From DASYKS01 sp035995205 (GTDB taxonomy: Bacteria > Acidobacteriota > Thermoanaerobaculia > Multivoradales > UBA5704): a stretch of 64,000 nt of DNA. Below, piece by piece: positions 32,666 to 42,201 of the stretch. The stretch is taken from contig DASYKS010000111.1 in NCBI GenBank assembly GCA_035995205.1, forward strand, positions 3,128-67,127, given 5' to 3'. The position numbers and the translations under genes are program-made. The notes beneath the pieces are model-generated. The model saw only the letters and a list, made by a program, of their open reading frames with translations. It did not search any database and was not told the DNA's origin. Each line of letters starts with the position of its first letter. The stretch's first letter is position 1.

Positions 32666-35088
32666 CGCTTCTCCTGTAGCTGAAGCCAAGCGGCCGGCCA
32701 GCCCGTGCCCTGCACGGCCTCCAGGGCGCGCGCGCGGCGCAGAGCTTCGATGGGGGTGACTCCTGACGGAGGTGTCAGAAACGCAAGAGCGGTGGGGCCG
32801 AGTCCCAGGTCGATCAGCCGCGTACCCTCTGGCGACACGAAGACGTAATCCCTCTTCTTTGTCGCCGTCGCGAGCAGGGCGATTTCGTGCGCGCGCAGAC
32901 CCAGGCGCTCGTACAGCGCGCGGGAGCCGTGAAGCGCTTCCGGATTCGGCAGCAGCAGGCGCGTCGGGGCGGCCTCGAAAATTTCCTGCGCGTCGGTTCC
33001 CGCGAGCTGCGTTAGTGATTGCGTGGCGAGCACCACCGATGCGTTCAACTTCCGTAGCGTCCGCAGCCAGGCAAGGAGCTTCGAGCGAAATTTCGCGTGC
33101 AACAGCGCCGACCATGCCTCCTCCAAAATCAGAAGCGTCGGGCGGCCTGTCAGTCGGCGTTCGACCGAGCGAAACAGGGCGAGAAGAACCGGGATCTTGA
33201 ACGGATCGGCCGCCGATAAGAGATGCTGCAGCTCCCAAGTCATCACGTTCGCGCCCGCGTCGTCGTCGGCCGGCGTCACGCCGTCCAAAAGGCCGAATGA
33301 CGAGGCCTCCTGATACGCCGCCAACCGTTGCCGAAGCTCCGTCGACTGAAGCGCGATCGAAAAGCTCGTGAGCGTCCGCGCGTCCGCGGGTTCCAGGGCG
33401 AGATGCCGCAGGGCCACGGCGATATCGACCCGGTGTTGCGCCGTGACCTCACCCGAGAAACCCAACAGGGACTCGATCCACTCGGCCGCCCACGCCTGTT
33501 CTCGCGGATCACTGATGTGGCGAAGCGGCTGGAGTTGTAGCGACGTCCCCTCTCCCGGCTGCAACTCGAAGTGAACGCCCCCGAGCGCGAGCGTGAGCAC
33601 GGCCGCGCTGTAGCCCACGTCGAACAGAAACACCTGCGCGTCGCGGTACCGGAGAAATTGCGCCGCAAGGAGACCGACCAACGTGCTCTTGCCCGCTCCT
33701 GTCGGACCCAGAATCAGGGTGTGGCCTACGTCTCCAACGTGAAGATCGAGGTGGAACGGCGTACTGCCGGTGAGCGTGAGCACATGAGTGGGAGATCCCG
33801 CCGGCATGAACGAGCACGGGCAGCTCGCTTGCCCGCTCCACGTCGAGCACAGCGGCAGGACGTCGGCGAAGGCGGTCCCTGGAATCAGATGCCGGCGCCG
33901 ATTGCGCAGGTGGCCCGGCAGGCTGCCAATGAAGGCCGCCGGGGCGTTCAGGTCCTCGACGAGGACCGGGAAGCCCGCTTCTTCGAGCGCTCGACGCACC
34001 AACTGCGTCGAAGCCTCCAGGGCCTCCGCATCTTCGTGCGCGACCAGGATCGCCGTCGTGGTGTCGGCAAAGCTTTCTCCTCGGCTCAGCGACGCCAACG
34101 CATCCCGCGTGCTGCCCGCCATGGTGAGTGCGTCCACGTCCTCGAAGACATCGCGCGTCCGAGCGGTCGCTTCCTTTGGCGTGGTGCCTTGAACCCGCCG
34201 GTTCCAAAAAATCCTTCTCTGCCGGATCGTGGCTCCGATCCGCGCGCGCTCCCGGAACACCAGGCGCGTCGACCAGCGATAGCTAGCCGCCGTTTCCGAA
34301 AGCCCCGCAAGCATCGCCGGCACCGTCCTGCCCGGAAACCCCGAGACGCTCAGTACCGCGAGGCGCTTTTTGCCCACCTGCAAGCGCCGGGTGTCGAGCG
34401 GTCGCGTCGCGAGGAGGCAATTCAGCCCGTAGGGCGGCCCCTCGACGCTGATCGGATGCGTCTCGAAGGAGTAACAGCTATGAAGGAATCCGAGGAGGTC
34501 CGCCTGGCTCAATCTCTCCAAGCGCAAGCCCACGGAAAGGCGCCGCTCGAACGACGTCGCCACGTCGCCGAAGGCGCCCAGCTCCTTGAGCCAGTCGCTC
34601 GGAGGCTCGCCGCGAAGGAGCGCTAGGCCCTTCGTCCGAAACGCAGAGGTCGGGGGCCTGAACGCCAGAGTGACGTACTGCTGAACGGTGTATCGGGCAA
34701 GGCTCAGCACCGAGCGGCGCCGTTCCTCATCGATCGCCGCAGAGATCGGGTCGGGAAATTCGCCCGACGGATAGGCCGTATGCGGGAGGCGCAAGGCATC
34801 GACCCAGATCGAGAAGCCCCCGCCAAACCCCGCACAGGCCTCCGCAAACAGGTTCGCAAGCGCGAGGTGATCCTCCGCGCCCGCCGTCACCGGATCCGGT
34901 CCTCGAAAGGACCAGGTGGTTAAAAACGTCCCGTCGTTCTGCAACAGCACCTGCGGATTCGCCATCAGGCGCCAACGCAGCAGGTCCGAAACGCTTCGGG
35001 GCTCCGGAAGCCACTCTCGGAAGCGCCCGAGTCCCCAGGCGCCCAGCGCTGTCACTCCCGACCCCACCAACGCCGGCAACATTTCCAT
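32662..35088 (-). CDS. trbE: T4SS ATPase TrbE/VirB4
   Basis: 808 residues. The N-terminal domain begins with NPQVLLQNDGTFLTTWSFRG, as in TrbE/CagE proteins. Walker A GPTGAGKSTLVG is at about residue 462, Walker B-type LLILEEAWSALLH at about 655, and the VirB4 motif SVVLATQSLTQLAG at about 690. This ATPase powers pilus assembly and substrate transfer at the inner membrane. trbD ends nine bases upstream, and trbJ overlaps its stop. Confidence 0.95.
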   Translation of the reverse strand: MEMLPALVGSGVTALGAWGLGRFREWLPEPRSVSDLLRWRLMANPQVLLQNDGTFLTTWSFRGPDPVTAGAEDHLALANLFAEACAGFGGGFSIWVDALRLPHTAYPSGEFPDPISAAIDEERRRSVLSLARYTVQQYVTLAFRPPTSAFRTKGLALLRGEPPSDWLKELGAFGDVATSFERRLSVGLRLERLSQADLLGFLHSCYSFETHPISVEGPPYGLNCLLATRPLDTRRLQVGKKRLAVLSVSGFPGRTVPAMLAGLSETAASYRWSTRLVFRERARIGATIRQRRIFWNRRVQGTTPKEATARTRDVFEDVDALTMAGSTRDALASLSRGESFADTTTAILVAHEDAEALEASTQLVRRALEEAGFPVLVEDLNAPAAFIGSLPGHLRNRRRHLIPGTAFADVLPLCSTWSGQASCPCSFMPAGSPTHVLTLTGSTPFHLDLHVGDVGHTLILGPTGAGKSTLVGLLAAQFLRYRDAQVFLFDVGYSAAVLTLALGGVHFELQPGEGTSLQLQPLRHISDPREQAWAAEWIESLLGFSGEVTAQHRVDIAVALRHLALEPADARTLTSFSIALQSTELRQRLAAYQEASSFGLLDGVTPADDDAGANVMTWELQHLLSAADPFKIPVLLALFRSVERRLTGRPTLLILEEAWSALLHAKFRSKLLAWLRTLRKLNASVVLATQSLTQLAGTDAQEIFEAAPTRLLLPNPEALHGSRALYERLGLRAHEIALLATATKKRDYVFVSPEGTRLIDLGLGPTALAFLTPPSGVTPIEALRRARALEAVQGTGWPAAWLQLQEKR

Positions 35089-35096
35089 AGCCCGGC

Positions 35097-35372
35097 CTAT
35101 CGCCGCCGCTTCGCCAGAGGCTCGTAGACGCCTTGGAACGACAGGGAGTCGATCCAGACTTCCAGGAGGGCAGGGTCATGCAGCGCCGCGTATCGCCCCG
35201 CGGCCAAGAGAACCGCCGTCCAGGCGATCCCGGCCACTGTGGTCAGCGGCCGGAGGCCCATTCCTAACGTCAGGAAGAAGGCAGCCGCTCCCGCGGCGAC
35301 TACGAATGGAAGCGGAAACCCGAGGAGGAGGAAGGGCCGATGTACGCCCGGAAACGTGTCGCGGCTGGTCAC
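35097..35372 (-). CDS. trbD: T4SS inner membrane protein TrbD/VirB3
   Basis: 91 residues from a GTG at 35372, which overlaps the trbC TGA as GTGA. The sequence VHRPFLLLGFPLPFVVAAGA then FFLTLGMGLRPLTTVAG is the paired-helix VirB3/TrbD plan. A frame starting at 35663 covers it but begins inside trbC and is not used. Confidence 0.88.
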   Translation of the reverse strand: MTSRDTFPGVHRPFLLLGFPLPFVVAAGAAAFFLTLGMGLRPLTTVAGIAWTAVLLAAGRYAALHDPALLEVWIDSLSFQGVYEPLAKRRR

Positions 35373-35683
35373 GGCAGCAGCGCCCCGCTCCAACCGAACG
35401 TCGTATAGAGAATCTGGATCCCGAAAATGCCGGCGCCCCCGATCACCGCGTACATGAGCCGCTGGCCGCCTTCCTCCCCCTGGCCCCGCATCCACGCGAT
35501 GAAGGCGAAGACGAGGAAGATTCCGACGATCGCCTTGGCTGCTGTACCTGTCAGGCTGTCGAACACCGAAGTCAATGGCGCATCCCAAGGCATCGCGCCG
35601 CCCCCGGTCGACGCGACCGCCGGCCGCCCGTACATCAGTCCGAGAAACACCGTGACTGCCCACACCGACAACGCTCTACGCAT
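35369..35683 (-). CDS. trbC: T4SS pilin TrbC/VirB2
   Basis: 104 residues. A long signal peptide (ALSVWAVTVFLGLMYGRPAV, cleavage near ASTGGG) is followed by two hydrophobic helices (AAKAIVGIFLVFAFIAWM, RLMYAVIGGAGIFGIQIL). In Trb systems the pilin is processed and cyclised by TraF, which is present here at 38811. Follows trbB by 13 bp. Confidence 0.9.
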   Translation of the reverse strand: MRRALSVWAVTVFLGLMYGRPAVASTGGGAMPWDAPLTSVFDSLTGTAAKAIVGIFLVFAFIAWMRGQGEEGGQRLMYAVIGGAGIFGIQILYTTFGWSGALLP

Positions 35684-35696
35684 CGCTCGCTTCTCC

Positions 35697-36635
35697 TTAC
35701 GGCCAAGAGGTCAACTGGAAAGTTCCCGACACCACGTCCCCGACCCGAACGCTCTCGGCCAGCTCGCGGCGCGCCGATCCGCCCCGGAGCACGAGGACGA
35801 GATCGACCGCGCTCGCGATCAAATCGAGCTGTGACGGCACGTTGTTTCGCTGGGCAAGGCGGTCCAGGCGGTGGAGAGCCCCCGCCGCATCGTTCGCGTG
35901 AAGAGTCGCGATCCCCCCCGGGTGGCCCGTGCTCCAAGCGTCGAGCAGGGCGAGCGCTTCCGACCCCCGAACCTCGCCCACGATGATTCGGTCGGGCGCG
36001 AGCCGAAGCACCAACCGCAACAGCGCCTGTAGGTCGTGCGTTGGGCTCGTTCGCAGGTATTGCACGTCCACGCTCGGGAGCGACAACTCCGGCGTGTCTT
36101 CGAGCACCACGAGCCGGTCGGCCGGCGCGACCGTGGCCAGCTCGGCCAAAATCGCGCTCGCCAACGTCGTCTTGCCGCTACGCGTCCCCCCAACCACCAA
36201 GAGGTTCAGTCGCTCGGCGAGCGCTCGATGGATGGCTGCCAGCTGCTCGGCCGAGAGCATCCCCTGCCGCACGTAGTCGTCGAGCCGAAGAGGCAAGGAG
36301 GCGGGTTTTCGTAGGACGAACGACGGCTCTCGCACCAGCGGCGGCACGAGGCCCTGAAGACGGCAGAAGCCGAGCGCCTCCGGAAGCTGCGCCGCCAGCT
36401 CCGGCGCCCGATCGTTAAGCTCCCGGTTTTCCCGGGCCGCCATCGCGAAAAGAAACGACTGGATCCCGTGTGCGGGGATCTCGACCTCGGTCGCGGTACG
36501 TCCTTTGCCCAAGACTTCCAACCACAGCCGGCCCGCGCCGTTGACGTAGAGTTCTGTTACGTGCGGGTCCGCAAGTGCTTCCCAAAATCCGGGAGGCAGA
36601 TTGCGGCGAATGGCGGCGAAGTCCTCGCCTGGCAT
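35697..36635 (-). CDS. trbB: T4SS traffic ATPase TrbB/VirB11
   Basis: 312 residues from the ATG at 36635 (MPGEDFAAIRR). Walker A VGGTRSGKTTLAS at about 152, the Asp box LVVLEDTPELSLP, Walker B APDRIIVGEVRGSEAL at about 218, and the His box GHPGGIATLHAND. A hexameric ATPase on the cytoplasmic side. The frame is open further upstream, but that part is AT-rich and Asn/Thr/Lys-rich, unlike coding sequence here, so it is not used. No Shine-Dalgarno precedes the ATG; instead, a nested palindrome abuts it. Confidence 0.93.
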   Translation of the reverse strand: MPGEDFAAIRRNLPPGFWEALADPHVTELYVNGAGRLWLEVLGKGRTATEVEIPAHGIQSFLFAMAARENRELNDRAPELAAQLPEALGFCRLQGLVPPLVREPSFVLRKPASLPLRLDDYVRQGMLSAEQLAAIHRALAERLNLLVVGGTRSGKTTLASAILAELATVAPADRLVVLEDTPELSLPSVDVQYLRTSPTHDLQALLRLVLRLAPDRIIVGEVRGSEALALLDAWSTGHPGGIATLHANDAAGALHRLDRLAQRNNVPSQLDLIASAVDLVLVLRGGSARRELAESVRVGDVVSGTFQLTSWP

Positions 36636-36636
36636 G

Positions 36637-36700
36637 AGTGGTGCCAAAGTGGTGCAATGAGAGCACCACTCAGGGCACCAGTCAAGTGAGGTCAGTGTAT
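36637..36700 (-). promoter_or_regulatory. trbB promoter with nested palindromic operator candidate
   Basis: On the minus strand, TTGACT and TCTCAT are 17 bp apart, a sigma70-like promoter whose start would be just before trbB. Overlapping it, plus-strand AGTGGTGC (36637-36644 and 36648-36655) faces GCACCACT (36663-36670) and GCACCAGT (36675-36682): an inner perfect 8-bp palindrome and an outer one with one mismatch. Either a repressor operator or an RNA hairpin that hides the start codon. Confidence 0.65.
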
Positions 36701-36891
36701 TTTTTGTTTGGGCCGATTGCTCCGCGCTCTTTCCCTTTTCTGTGCTATTTGCGTTTCTATCTCTTTGCGTGTTGTTAGAGATTTTTGTGTTTTGAGTTCC
36801 CCTAGAGTTATTAGCGATTCGTTCATTTTTTGCACTTCCAGGGATTCGACCGCAGTAAGGTGTTGTACCGCCTCTTGTGTTGCTACCTCTA
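36701..36891. other. AT-rich spacer between traG and trbB
   Basis: About 190 bp with markedly low GC (runs such as TATTTTTTGTTTG). It separates the mob/tra unit from the trb unit and probably contains trb regulatory DNA. No gene seen. Confidence 0.5.
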
Positions 36892-38847
36892 TTAGCCCAA
36901 CAAGTCGCCGAGATCTTGGTTCCCGCCCGACACAACGACCTGGGGACCGACGGGCTCCTTCGCAGTCTTCCCGATGCCCGGCGCCGCGAGGCCCGCCAGG
37001 CGCATGTGCTCGCCAATGTCGAAGTACGGCCGCCGCTGGGCCAAAATTGGATGGTGACCCCGCACGAACACCAGCGCTCGATCCGCCGGCAGCCGCCGCA
37101 CTTCATCCGGGCTGAGCAACGGCCGGGCGTTCTCCGCCTCCGACGTGCTGGTCGATCGCGACCGCCCCGACGAGCGAGACCGTTTCCGCTGATGCACCGT
37201 CAGCGAGCCCAAGAGCCGCGAAAGGTGCTCGGCCGAAGCGAGGTCTCCCGGCGGGAACGCCACCAACACGCCGCAATTCGCGGTAATGCTTTCGTCGCGG
37301 CCGTACGCCTGAACCAGCTGCCCGTGACTCTGAGCGGCAATCAAGAGCCGAATTCCGTACCCCCGTAGGTAGGCGATTGCCGTTTGCAGAAACGCGAGGG
37401 GACCCAGCGCCGGCAGCTCGTCAAGCACCAAGAGAACCGGGTGCGTCGACGCCGGAAGCTGCGTCAACCGCAGGACCAACTGCACGATTACGATCCGGAG
37501 GATGCTCCGGAGCCGCAGCACATCCGTCGGCCGGACGCTCAGGTACAGCGTCCCTCGCTCCCGCAGCGCATCGCCCGAGAAATCCAGGCTCGACATCGCC
37601 TCCGCGAGCAGCGGATCGTGCAGAACCTCCAGATGCGACGCCGCCGTCGCGAGGATGCTGTCTCTCACCTTCGACTCTAGGCCGATGAACTTGCCCGCTT
37701 GCGCCGCGACCACCGGATGCGTCGACGTCGGCCGGTCCTCCGGCGTCCGCCAGCCGTACAGCCCAGCGGGATCGTGCGCCGCCGTCTGCAGCTCTCTAAA
37801 CCGCGCCTCCACATTTGCCGCCGTAAACAGATCGAGGCAGGAGGCGAGCGTCGGTCGCCGCGAGTATCGCGCATGCAGAAGCAGGGCCGTTTCCAGGGAA
37901 TGGGCGCTCGCTTCCCAGAAGCTCCGCGGCCGGTTGTCCGCATCCGGATTGACCAGCAGGTCGGCGACCGCTTGCGCCGCCTCTACATCCCCGTCGCCCT
38001 GGGGAATCGCGAGCACCGGGTTGTAGCGATGCGTTCCCCGCGTCGACGGGTCCCACCGATACACCGGGCCGAAGGCCTGTCGCGCGCCCGCCGTTAGCCG
38101 GTACAGCTCATTTTTCAGGTCGAAGACGATCGCCGGCCCCGGATATCGATGCAGCGTTGGGACAAAAATCCCTGACGTTTTCCCGCATCCGGACGGCCCC
38201 AACACCAGGACGTGCGAATCTCTGCCCGCAACCAAGAACCGCTCTCGCCCCCGCGGATCGCCCGCCAGGATCACCACGGCCGCGGCCGTCGCCGGCCGAA
38301 CCGGCAGCGTTTCCACCGCTCCCGCTTCTCCTCTCGAGAACCGGGCAGACCCGTGCGTGTCCGCCCGCCGGGCCAACGGCGCCAGCAGCAAAAGAGGCAG
38401 CAATGCCGGCGAGCCGGCCACCGCCGCGAGCAAGAACGCGTTTCTCGCCGCATCTAGCGACGGCCGCAGGCTTGCCACGTGGCGCCAGCGGAAATAGGGC
38501 ATCGGGTACACCGGCCGCACCAGCGGCATAAACGCCGCCACGCCGAGCGCGAGCAACGGCGGCAGGCCAAACAGCAGCCACGTGCGCCCGCGGCGACTGC
38601 CGGCGTAGCCGAGAAGCAGCACGACCAGGCTGGCCACCAGCGCGAACAAGAGCCAATGCGGAAACGACCGCATCACGACCAACGGACGCGAAAACCCCTC
38701 CGGAGCCCCCCACGCCCGCGAGAGAAATGAGCTGGCGATCGCGCTGGCGGACACCGCCACCGAGCCGAGGCCCGCCATCCCGAGCAGCGTTCGTCGCGTC
38801 CGCGCCGCCGCTAACGGCCCGGGGAGCTGGTAGATGTCCAGGTCCAT
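36892..38847 (-). CDS. traG: T4SS coupling protein TraG/VirD4
   Basis: 651 residues from the ATG at 38847 (AAGGGCT upstream). N-terminal membrane helices (FPHWLLFALVASLVVLLLGY, LFGLPPLLALGVAAFMPLV, LLPLLLLAPLA) are followed by Walker A LVLGPSGCGKTSGIFVPTL at about 219, FDLKNELYRLTA, LLVLDELPALG (Walker B, about 474) and LIAAQSHGQLVQAYG. It delivers the relaxase-DNA complex to the channel. The start overlaps the traF end by 37 bp. Confidence 0.95.
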   Translation of the reverse strand: MDLDIYQLPGPLAAARTRRTLLGMAGLGSVAVSASAIASSFLSRAWGAPEGFSRPLVVMRSFPHWLLFALVASLVVLLLGYAGSRRGRTWLLFGLPPLLALGVAAFMPLVRPVYPMPYFRWRHVASLRPSLDAARNAFLLAAVAGSPALLPLLLLAPLARRADTHGSARFSRGEAGAVETLPVRPATAAAVVILAGDPRGRERFLVAGRDSHVLVLGPSGCGKTSGIFVPTLHRYPGPAIVFDLKNELYRLTAGARQAFGPVYRWDPSTRGTHRYNPVLAIPQGDGDVEAAQAVADLLVNPDADNRPRSFWEASAHSLETALLLHARYSRRPTLASCLDLFTAANVEARFRELQTAAHDPAGLYGWRTPEDRPTSTHPVVAAQAGKFIGLESKVRDSILATAASHLEVLHDPLLAEAMSSLDFSGDALRERGTLYLSVRPTDVLRLRSILRIVIVQLVLRLTQLPASTHPVLLVLDELPALGPLAFLQTAIAYLRGYGIRLLIAAQSHGQLVQAYGRDESITANCGVLVAFPPGDLASAEHLSRLLGSLTVHQRKRSRSSGRSRSTSTSEAENARPLLSPDEVRRLPADRALVFVRGHHPILAQRRPYFDIGEHMRLAGLAAPGIGKTAKEPVGPQVVVSGGNQDLGDLLG

Positions 38848-39374
38848 AGCCCTTTTGCCTTCCCCAGAAGCGGCCCCCGGATCGGCCCGTAATACCGGCC
38901 GTCGTACGATCGCGGGTGTTCGCCCAAGCACAGAATCTCGCCGGGCTTGAGCACTCGGCGCCAACCTCGAAATTTCCCTTTTGGTCCCCGCAAACCCGGC
39001 CGTAACAACGGCCGCGAACCCTCGATTTGCCGCCCGTTCACCCGCACCCCGTCCCCGTCGACCACCACCGCATCCCCCGCGATCGCCACCAATCGCTTGA
39101 GGTGCGGCGCCATCCCTTGCGGGCAGGCTCCCGGCCGAAGGGCTCCGGCCGGCGCCTCCGCGATCACGGCGGCCGACGGGCAGAACACCACCAGGTCACC
39201 CCGCCGGACCTCCGGCGGGTTCGTTTCGAGGAAATACAAGCCCCGCGGCTCCGAGGCCGTGAAGTTCCACGCCAGCCAGTGCGCCGCGGTCTGGGAAGCG
39301 ATCGCCGCACCCACCACTCCGAGCACCAGAAGACACCCGAGAACCTCGACCGCTCGCAACCGCCATCGCCTCAT
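38811..39374 (-). CDS. traF: TraF-type S26 signal peptidase
   Basis: 187 residues. One N-terminal helix (VLGCLLVLGVVGAAIASQT), then the TraF-type S26 peptidase motifs ASEPRGLYF (Ser region; the catalytic Ser sits before EPRG) and APHLKRLVAIAGD (Lys region), plus PEVRRGDLVVFCPS. In IncP plasmids this enzyme cyclises the TrbC pilin. ATGA overlap with the relaxase stop; traG overlaps its end. Confidence 0.9.
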   Translation of the reverse strand: MRRWRLRAVEVLGCLLVLGVVGAAIASQTAAHWLAWNFTASEPRGLYFLETNPPEVRRGDLVVFCPSAAVIAEAPAGALRPGACPQGMAPHLKRLVAIAGDAVVVDGDGVRVNGRQIEGSRPLLRPGLRGPKGKFRGWRRVLKPGEILCLGEHPRSYDGRYYGPIRGPLLGKAKGLWTWTSTSSPGR

Positions 39375-41863
39375 CGTCCCCCCCGGCCTTCGCCGAGCGA
39401 CTGCGTTGGATCGCGCAGCTCCAACAGCTGCGCCGTCACTCCGCCCAGCGCGATCGCCGCGCTCACCGCGAAGGCCGCGACCCCCAGGGGGTTCGCCGTC
39501 GCCACGCTCTGACCCAGCTGGTACGCCTGAAACGCCTGGCGCAACGGTCCGATCAGGAGGAGCTGCCGCGTCCGCCGCTTCACCCCCCGCAGCGCCGCCT
39601 TCCCCGCGTACTCGATGACCGACTGCAAGCCCGTCGCGCGCATCCCCAGCGATGGCGCGCGCACCGCCCGCCGTGCGAACGCCCAGATCGCCCGATCCGT
39701 GGCCCGAAACCGATCGATCGCCCCCACCACGCGCTCCCGATCGACCCCCGCGATACTCCGGCTGCGGCGCAGGCTCACCAGGATCTCGGCCAGCGCATGC
39801 CTCCGCTCCCGGATCGCCTCCCCCAACGTCTTCGGCAAACCCCGCAGCACGGGATCTTTTCCCGAGAGCAGCTCTCGCAGTCGCTCGAAGGTTGCCTCGC
39901 TCCGCTCGCCCGCCAGCACCCGCGACCGCAGGCCCTCGTACGACGCCAGGTCCCCCGTCACGAGCCGCTCGACGCCAAGGTCGCGCCGCACTTGCGCGCG
40001 AAGAAAGCGCTCCGCCAGCTGCCTCGACGCGGGATCTCCCTCCGTCCAAGCCCTCTGCGCGCGCCGTAAACGCCCCTCTGCGCGCCGATACCGTCCGTCT
40101 CTGGGGGTTGCTGTCCTCCTCTCCCCTCCCGCCGCGTAGAGCCGCTCCAGGCCCTCCCGCAGGCGTTCCGCGCGCTCGCGCGCCTCCGCTGGCACTTCGG
40201 TGTCCGGCCCCCGCAGCCGTGCGCCGCTCTCCAGGCTGCTGCGCAGCACCAGGTCCGCCGGCACTTCGAGCACCGCAGCGACCCGCTCCAGGTCTTCCGG
40301 CAAACCCGCCCGGAGGCCCAGGTGCGCCGCCAACCGGTCGTGCGATTCTCGGAACGCCTGAAACAGCTCCGGCGACTCGCCTCCGCCCGCCTCGTGCCCC
40401 GGGTGTGCAATCGTCGTTTTGAGGTGCTCCAGGGTCTCCCGCACTTCCGCGTCGTCGAGGAGCGGTCGATACCCTCCGCTCGCCGTCGTGGGGGGCACCC
40501 AATCCCTTACCTTCGTCGGGCTCGGCTCGGTCGCTCTGCCCCTCTCTAGGAGCACCTCTAAGGCTTCCGGGTGGCGTAGCGGCGGCAATTGGAGATTTGC
40601 CGCGCTTACCCTCAGGGAATCGTCGCGCGCCAGGTATCCCGGCAAGTGCCCAAAGCCGTTGCGCGACCGCCGCCCCCCGAGCAGCCGCGACAGCTCCGTT
40701 TCCAGCGCGACCCACTGCTTGCTTTCGAGGCCCTCCGGCAGCAGGTACCAAGCCTCTACACGACTCCCGATTCGAACGACGGCGTCAGGGCCCAGGCCCT
40801 CCCGCTCCGCCCGCGCCAAGCGCGGACAGCGGCCCGCGATCACCAGGAAGCGCGACGGGTCCGTCGGCCGAAACAAGATTTCCGCCGCCCCCCCGGTGTT
40901 TCGCCCCTCGATCCACGAGCTGGCCTTTGCCAGGTGCTCCGGACCCCATCCCCGGCGGACCTCGGCCTGCTCCGAAGGGTCGCCCAACGGCCAAAACGCC
41001 ACTGTCGCCTCCCGCAGCTCCAGGCGCGCAAAGAGACGCTCGATCGCCGGGGCGTCCGGTCGCACCTCCGGCGCCGGGCCTCCCCGGCTCGCCGCCGCCG
41101 GCATGGCCCGCACCGCCCGCGCTAGATCCTCCGTGGTGATGGTGATTTGCCGCTCGGCCGAGAAACGCGGCCAGGCATACGCTCGGCCGAGCGCCGAGCC
41201 CGGCACCTGAATCTCTTTAAACGCGTAGGCCATGCCCCGCACGTTGCCTTGCGGGTCAAAGCTCGGCCGGACCTCGACGCCCTGCTCCGCCAGCGCCGCC
41301 GCATAGGAGCCGAAGTTTTGGGGTCGGGCCGTCGCTCCGTCCAAGATCTCCCGCAGACCCTCCGGCGGCGCCGCCTCCCGCCCTTGCTTCGGCGTCTCCT
41401 GCCGACGCCTTTGCTCCGGCAGCTCCAACACCCGCAGTCCGTACGCTCGTTCCAGAACGCGCATGTGGCGTTGCCCGCGGTCGACCTCGAACGAATCCGG
41501 CACCAAGCGACCGTCGTAGCGCACCCGCGCCGCGATCAAATGCACATGCTCATGTTTGCCGTGGTGGTGCCGGTACGCGATCCAAGGCGCCTGCTCGTAC
41601 CCCAACGCCTTCATCGTGCTCTGTGCGATCTCGGCCCATTGCTCTCGGGTGAGAACGTCGCCCGGGTCCGCAGAGATCACGAAATGGCGGCCGGGCTCGC
41701 TGATCCCGGGCTTGAGCGCCGCGATCGCTTCCAGCTCCCGGTAGCGGCCCCGAAAATCCACGGCCCCCACGTTGCCGGCCACCAGGTCGCCCTGGCGTTT
41801 GACCTCGACATAGCGCAACGCTCCGAAGAAGCCATCGAGGTTGCTCGGCTTGGTGAAGATCAC
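39371..41863 (-). CDS. conjugative relaxase (VirD2/MobA-like)
   Basis: 830 residues. The N-terminal relaxase domain carries the metal-binding triad in HHHGKHEHVHLIAARV (about residues 97-112) and the preceding GYEQAPWIAYRH strand. The likely nucleophile Tyr is YVEVKRQG at about residue 18, or a nearby Tyr. The middle and C-terminus are long Arg/Glu-rich helices with a hydrophobic C-terminal region (TANPLGVAAFAVSAAIALGG). It nicks oriT and leads the strand. ATGA overlap with mobC. Confidence 0.9.
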   Translation of the reverse strand: MIFTKPSNLDGFFGALRYVEVKRQGDLVAGNVGAVDFRGRYRELEAIAALKPGISEPGRHFVISADPGDVLTREQWAEIAQSTMKALGYEQAPWIAYRHHHGKHEHVHLIAARVRYDGRLVPDSFEVDRGQRHMRVLERAYGLRVLELPEQRRRQETPKQGREAAPPEGLREILDGATARPQNFGSYAAALAEQGVEVRPSFDPQGNVRGMAYAFKEIQVPGSALGRAYAWPRFSAERQITITTEDLARAVRAMPAAASRGGPAPEVRPDAPAIERLFARLELREATVAFWPLGDPSEQAEVRRGWGPEHLAKASSWIEGRNTGGAAEILFRPTDPSRFLVIAGRCPRLARAEREGLGPDAVVRIGSRVEAWYLLPEGLESKQWVALETELSRLLGGRRSRNGFGHLPGYLARDDSLRVSAANLQLPPLRHPEALEVLLERGRATEPSPTKVRDWVPPTTASGGYRPLLDDAEVRETLEHLKTTIAHPGHEAGGGESPELFQAFRESHDRLAAHLGLRAGLPEDLERVAAVLEVPADLVLRSSLESGARLRGPDTEVPAEARERAERLREGLERLYAAGGERRTATPRDGRYRRAEGRLRRAQRAWTEGDPASRQLAERFLRAQVRRDLGVERLVTGDLASYEGLRSRVLAGERSEATFERLRELLSGKDPVLRGLPKTLGEAIRERRHALAEILVSLRRSRSIAGVDRERVVGAIDRFRATDRAIWAFARRAVRAPSLGMRATGLQSVIEYAGKAALRGVKRRTRQLLLIGPLRQAFQAYQLGQSVATANPLGVAAFAVSAAIALGGVTAQLLELRDPTQSLGEGRGGR

Positions 41864-42201
41864 GCACCGACCGCCAGCTCATGCCGCAGCGCATCGAGCA
41901 GTGCCTTCAGCTCCGCCAAAGGGTCCTTGAGACGCGCCGGCAACCGGTTCGCATGCGCCAGGTGCGTGAGCTGATTCAGGTTGTTGCCGATCCGCGACAG
42001 CTCCAACAGCGTTTCGAGGTCCACCTGCGACCGCGGCTGGACGAGCCGCCGCGCCAGCGCCACCGTCAGCATGTACCGGGATTCCGTCACCTCGGCCGCC
42101 TCCGCCTTGGCGCGGATCGCGAGTCGCTCCTCGCGAGTCGCATAGACCTGAATGCAGGAGCGCGCGCCGCGCTCTTTTCGGTTGCGATGCCGACCCGCCA
42201 T
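41860..42201 (-). CDS. mobC: mobilization accessory protein MobC
   Basis: 113 residues from the ATG at 42201. A basic head with a beta strand (RSCIQVYATREERLAIRAKA) typical of ribbon-helix-helix accessory proteins, then the MobC family signature LLELSRIGNNLNQLTHLAH. Binds oriT and assists the relaxase, whose gene overlaps by ATGA. Confidence 0.88.
   Translation of the reverse strand: MAGRHRNRKERGARSCIQVYATREERLAIRAKAEAAEVTESRYMLTVALARRLVQPRSQVDLETLLELSRIGNNLNQLTHLAHANRLPARLKDPLAELKALLDALRHELAVGA

Noticed and set aside
33571..34626. 351-codon plus-strand frame opposite trbE
   Set aside because: Antisense of a confirmed ATPase gene with Arg/Gln-rich low-complexity product.
36636..37106. N-terminal extension of TrbB by about 150 residues
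   Set aside because: The upstream frame is AT-rich, runs into traG on the same strand in another frame and lacks TrbB homology.
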